This document shows positions 61,363 through 64,000 of a stretch of DNA of 64,000 nucleotides, one piece after another. Positions within the stretch are counted from its first letter, which is position 1. Each line of letters opens with the position of its first letter. The DNA is from Kitasatospora sp. NBC_01287 (GTDB taxonomy: Bacteria; Actinomycetota; Actinomycetes; Streptomycetales; Streptomycetaceae), in contig NZ_JAPEPB010000001.1 in the NCBI RefSeq assembly GCF_026340565.1, positions 3,696,501 through 3,760,500 on the forward strand, written 5' to 3'. The translations under genes were made by a program, and so were the position numbers. The notes beneath the pieces were generated by a model, which was not told the DNA's origin, did not search any database, and saw only the letters and a list, made by a program, of their open reading frames with translations.

Positions 61363-63138
61363 ATGAGACTTCGCAAGGCAGCCCTCATGCCGGCGCTCGT
61401 GGCGGTCAGCGCCCTCACGCTGACGGCCTGCGGTGGAGGCGGTTCGACCAGCAAGGGCGGCGACGCCGGCGCGAACGCCAAGGCGAGCGTGGCCAACTTC
61501 CTGCCCGGCACGGCCGCCGACTCGGTGGGCCCGGCCCCCGCGATCCCCGGTGCCGTCTACGGCGGCACGGCCCACGACATCGAGACCGCCGGTTTCGACT
61601 ACCTGGACCCGAGCCAGCAGTACGTCAACAACCAGCAGGTCGTCGGCGACCTCTACAGCCGCCAGCTGACCGGCTACAAGACCGACCCGGCGACCGGCAA
61701 GGTCACCCTGGTCGGCGACATGGCCACCGACATCGGCACCTCGCCCGACGGCGGCAAGACCTGGACCTGGCACCTCAAGGACGGCCTGAAGTTCCAGGAC
61801 GGCACCGCGATCACCTCGAAGGACGTCAAGTACGCCATCGAGCGCCTCTACGAGGACTACCAGACCCAGGGTCCGCTCTACATCCAGCAGTGGCTCTCCG
61901 GCGCGAACTACCGCGACACCTACAAGGGCCCGTCCAGCGGTCAGGACCTGCCGGACAGCGTCATCAGCACCCCCGATGACAAGACCATCACCCTGCACTT
62001 CCAGGGAGTCCACCCCGACGCCCCGTACGCCGTGAACATGCCCAACATCACGGCCATCGAGAAGTCGAAGGACGACGGCTCCAAGTACAACGACCACCCG
62101 GTCTCCATCGGCCCGTACATGATCAAGTCGTACACGCCGGACAAGCAGCTCGTCCTGGTCAAGAACCCCATGTGGGACCCGAAGACCGACCCGATCCGTC
62201 ACCAGTACGTCGACGAGTGGGACTTCGACCTCGGCATCGACCAGCAGCTGATGACCCAGCGCCTGATGGCCGGCTCGGGCGACGACAAGAACGCGCTGAG
62301 CATCGCCATGAACGCGGACGCGGCGAGCATCAAGACCATCCTGAGCGACTCGCAGTACGCGAACCGCACGATGAACAAGTTCCTGCCGTTCGTCGACACG
62401 TACGACATCAACATGACCCGGGTCACCGACCTGAACGTGCGCAAGGCCCTGGAGACCGCCTTCCCGGTGGCCGCCGTCCAGAAGCTCAACGGTGGCAACC
62501 CGACCGGTGAGGTCGCGGGCAACCTGGTCAGCCCGACCGTGGCCGGCTGGAAGGACACCGACCCGCTGGGCATCAAGGCCAACCCGGCCGGCGACCCGGC
62601 CAAGGCCAAGACCATGCTGCAGGCGGCCGGCAAGCTCAACACCGAGATCGTCTACGCGTACTCCAACACCCCGACCGGCCAGAAGGTCGCCACCGCGGTG
62701 CAGGACGCGCTGACCCAGGCCGGCTTCAACGTGCAGGCCAAGCCGCTGGACCCGACCAGCTACTACACCGAGATCAGCAAGATCGGCAACGGCTTCGACC
62801 TCTACCGCAGCGGTTGGGCCGCCGACTGGCCGGACGGCAACTCCGTCGTCCCGCCGACCCTGGACGGCCGCCAGGTCGCCGATGGCGGCAACAACTACTC
62901 GCACGAGAACAACCCGGCGATGGACAGTGAGATGGACCGCATCGGTGCCCTCACCAACATCGCTGACGCGAACGCCCAGTGGATGACCCTGGCGGACAAG
63001 ATCCTGACCACCGACCTCCCGCAGATCCCGATCGAGGACGACAAGTACTTCAACGTGTACGGTGCCGGCCTCGGCGGCGTGTCGTACAACCAGGTGCTCG
63101 GCGCCGTCGACATCAACGGCATCTACATCAAGAAGTAA
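61363..63138 (+). CDS. peptide ABC transporter solute-binding lipoprotein (SBP_bac_5)
   Basis: This 591-aa lipoprotein has lipobox LTAC near residue 24 (LVAVSALTLTACGGGG) and a family-5 binding fold: VGDMATDIGTSPDGGKTWTWHLKDG, FQDGTAITSKDVKYAIERL, YMIKSYTPDKQLVLVKNPMW. It binds short peptides outside the membrane for the flanking permeases. A stem-loop follows the gene (63174-63209). Confidence 0.93.
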   Translation: MRLRKAALMPALVAVSALTLTACGGGGSTSKGGDAGANAKASVANFLPGTAADSVGPAPAIPGAVYGGTAHDIETAGFDYLDPSQQYVNNQQVVGDLYSRQLTGYKTDPATGKVTLVGDMATDIGTSPDGGKTWTWHLKDGLKFQDGTAITSKDVKYAIERLYEDYQTQGPLYIQQWLSGANYRDTYKGPSSGQDLPDSVISTPDDKTITLHFQGVHPDAPYAVNMPNITAIEKSKDDGSKYNDHPVSIGPYMIKSYTPDKQLVLVKNPMWDPKTDPIRHQYVDEWDFDLGIDQQLMTQRLMAGSGDDKNALSIAMNADAASIKTILSDSQYANRTMNKFLPFVDTYDINMTRVTDLNVRKALETAFPVAAVQKLNGGNPTGEVAGNLVSPTVAGWKDTDPLGIKANPAGDPAKAKTMLQAAGKLNTEIVYAYSNTPTGQKVATAVQDALTQAGFNVQAKPLDPTSYYTEISKIGNGFDLYRSGWAADWPDGNSVVPPTLDGRQVADGGNNYSHENNPAMDSEMDRIGALTNIADANAQWMTLADKILTTDLPQIPIEDDKYFNVYGAGLGGVSYNQVLGAVDINGIYIKK

Positions 63139-63173
63139 GCACCGGATCCGGAGCGAGCCTCCGGGCCCGCTCC

Positions 63174-63209
63174 CCCGGGCAGGGCCACCTCACGGTGGCC
63201 CTGCCCGGG
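63174..63209 (+). terminator. intra-operon stem-loop after the binding-protein gene
   Basis: Perfect 16-bp arms (63174-63189 and 63194-63209) flank a TCAC loop with no U-run. Placed between the binding protein and the second permease, it probably acts as a partial terminator or 3' stabiliser that gives more binding protein than permease. Confidence 0.6.
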
Positions 63210-63295
63210 CCACGTGCCGATCGCCCGTGATCCGGGCGGTCGCACTCTCCACGACGTGGCCGCCTAGGGCGCCCTCTCTCGGAAGAGCTCATTCC

Positions 63296-64000
63296 ATGCT
63301 CCGATTTCTCATCCGCCGGGCCCTCGGCGCGCTGGTCATCATCGTCCTGCTGATCGCACTTACCTACTTCGCGTTCTTCTCGCTGCCGACCGACCCCGCG
63401 CGACTGTCCTGCTCGAAGGGCTGCACCCCGGAGCTGCTGCAGCAGATCCGGGTGAACATGCACCTGAACCTGCCGATCTACGAGCAGTTCTGGAACTACT
63501 TCAGCGGGCTCTTCGTCGGCCAGGACTTCGGCACCGCCGGCCACTGCGCGGCCCCGTGCTTCGGCTACTCGTACAACACGCAGAGCTTCGTCTGGGACCG
63601 GATCACCTCCAACTACCCGGCGACCTTCGTGCTCGCGATCGGCGGCGCGGCCATCTTCCTCTCCGTCGGTGTGGGCCTGGGCATGGTCTCCGCCTGGAAG
63701 CAGGGCAAGTTCGCCGACAAGGCCGCCAGTGCCATCGGCCTGATCGGCCAGTCGACCCAGATCTACTTCCTCGGCCCGCTCGCGATGGCCCTGTTCGTGG
63801 TGAACCTGCACTGGCTGCCGCAGCCGGCGTACATCCCGTGGACCCAGGACCCCTGGGGCTGCTTCATGGGCATGCTGCTGCCGTGGACGGTCATGTCGGT
63901 CATCTTCTGGTCGAACTACAGCCGCCAGGTCCGCTCGCTGATGCTGGAGCAGCTCTCCGAGGACCACATCCGGGCCGCCCGTGCCAAGGGCATGTCGAAC
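63296..64000 (+). CDS. dipeptide/oligopeptide ABC transporter permease (DppB type), cut by the window edge
   Basis: At least 235 aa of a DppB/OppB permease are present; the gene continues past the right edge. Seen are the first helix (LIRRALGALVIIVLLIALTYFAFF), PTDPARLSCSKGCTPELLQQIR, the family FGTAG segment (GQDFGTAGHCAAPCFGYS), and the start of the EAA loop (SEDHIRAARAKGMSN) at the edge. Two Cys pairs (CSKGC, CAAPC) in the first external loop could form disulfides, something seen in actinobacterial members. The ATG at 63296 has a GGAAGAG region upstream. Confidence 0.9.
   Translation, partial: MLRFLIRRALGALVIIVLLIALTYFAFFSLPTDPARLSCSKGCTPELLQQIRVNMHLNLPIYEQFWNYFSGLFVGQDFGTAGHCAAPCFGYSYNTQSFVWDRITSNYPATFVLAIGGAAIFLSVGVGLGMVSAWKQGKFADKAASAIGLIGQSTQIYFLGPLAMALFVVNLHWLPQPAYIPWTQDPWGCFMGMLLPWTVMSVIFWSNYSRQVRSLMLEQLSEDHIRAARAKGMSN

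Overview
This is a very GC-rich actinobacterial chromosome segment, almost certainly from the Streptomycetaceae (Streptomyces, Kitasatospora or a close relative). The evidence is the dense GC3-biased coding, frequent GTG/TTG starts, a mycothiol deacetylase (MshB), small streptomycete-type families (DUF3117, DUF6758, DUF6113, the MRFEILRLDD peptide), and an actinobacterial core gene order (tag, DivIVA-like, folP-like, LOG, dapE, then dapC, fdxA). No tRNA, rRNA or CRISPR array was seen.

Left core region (1-27.9 kb): an alpha/beta hydrolase; a 48-aa conserved peptide gene; an intact IS1182-type insertion sequence (1713-3420) flanked by CTAG; DUF6758 and PHP-phosphoesterase genes; a SUFU-like protein; an EamA exporter; a PRC-MgtE_N-CBS protein with a DUF1003 partner; the Mrp P-loop ATPase; TatB; an ECF sigma/anti-sigma pair; an O-methyltransferase; DUF3117; an enoyl-CoA hydratase; tag/DivIVA/folP-like/LOG/dapE; a lytic-transglycosylase-like protein; a secreted repeat protein; dapC-fdxA; a GNAT protein; a SirB1-like protein; and a NarL-type response regulator.

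Accessory island (about 28.0-49.8 kb): roughly 22 kb of collinear, translationally coupled + strand genes lie between a response regulator (27246-27899) and the histidine kinase, ABC permease and ABC ATPase (49855-52798) with which such a regulator normally shares an operon. The island looks like an undescribed biosynthetic system. It holds four parts. (i) A complete N-N bond (hydrazine) cassette: lysine/ornithine N-hydroxylase, cupin, MetRS-like hydrazine synthetase, and an FAD amine oxidase fused to a periplasmic-binding-like domain. (ii) A dedicated sulfuryl supply without any sulfite-forming genes: PAPS sulfotransferase, CysQ, CysD, CysNC, a divergent APS-kinase paralogue and an SsuABC-type importer. 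(iii) Three ATP-grasp ligases, an N-methyltransferase-like enzyme, a DDAH-type guanidino hydrolase and a second cupin. (iv) An MFS exporter. There is no NRPS, PKS or pathway regulator. My inference is a small ATP-grasp-assembled peptide-like product that carries a hydrazine derived from hydrazinoacetate and a sulfuryl group.

Right core region (49.8-64 kb): the displaced kinase and ABC exporter, an S9 peptidase, a small membrane protein, mshB with DUF6113, a VanW/PG_binding_4-like wall protein, and a dipeptide/oligopeptide ABC operon (DppC-like, solute-binding lipoprotein, DppB-like) that runs off the right edge.
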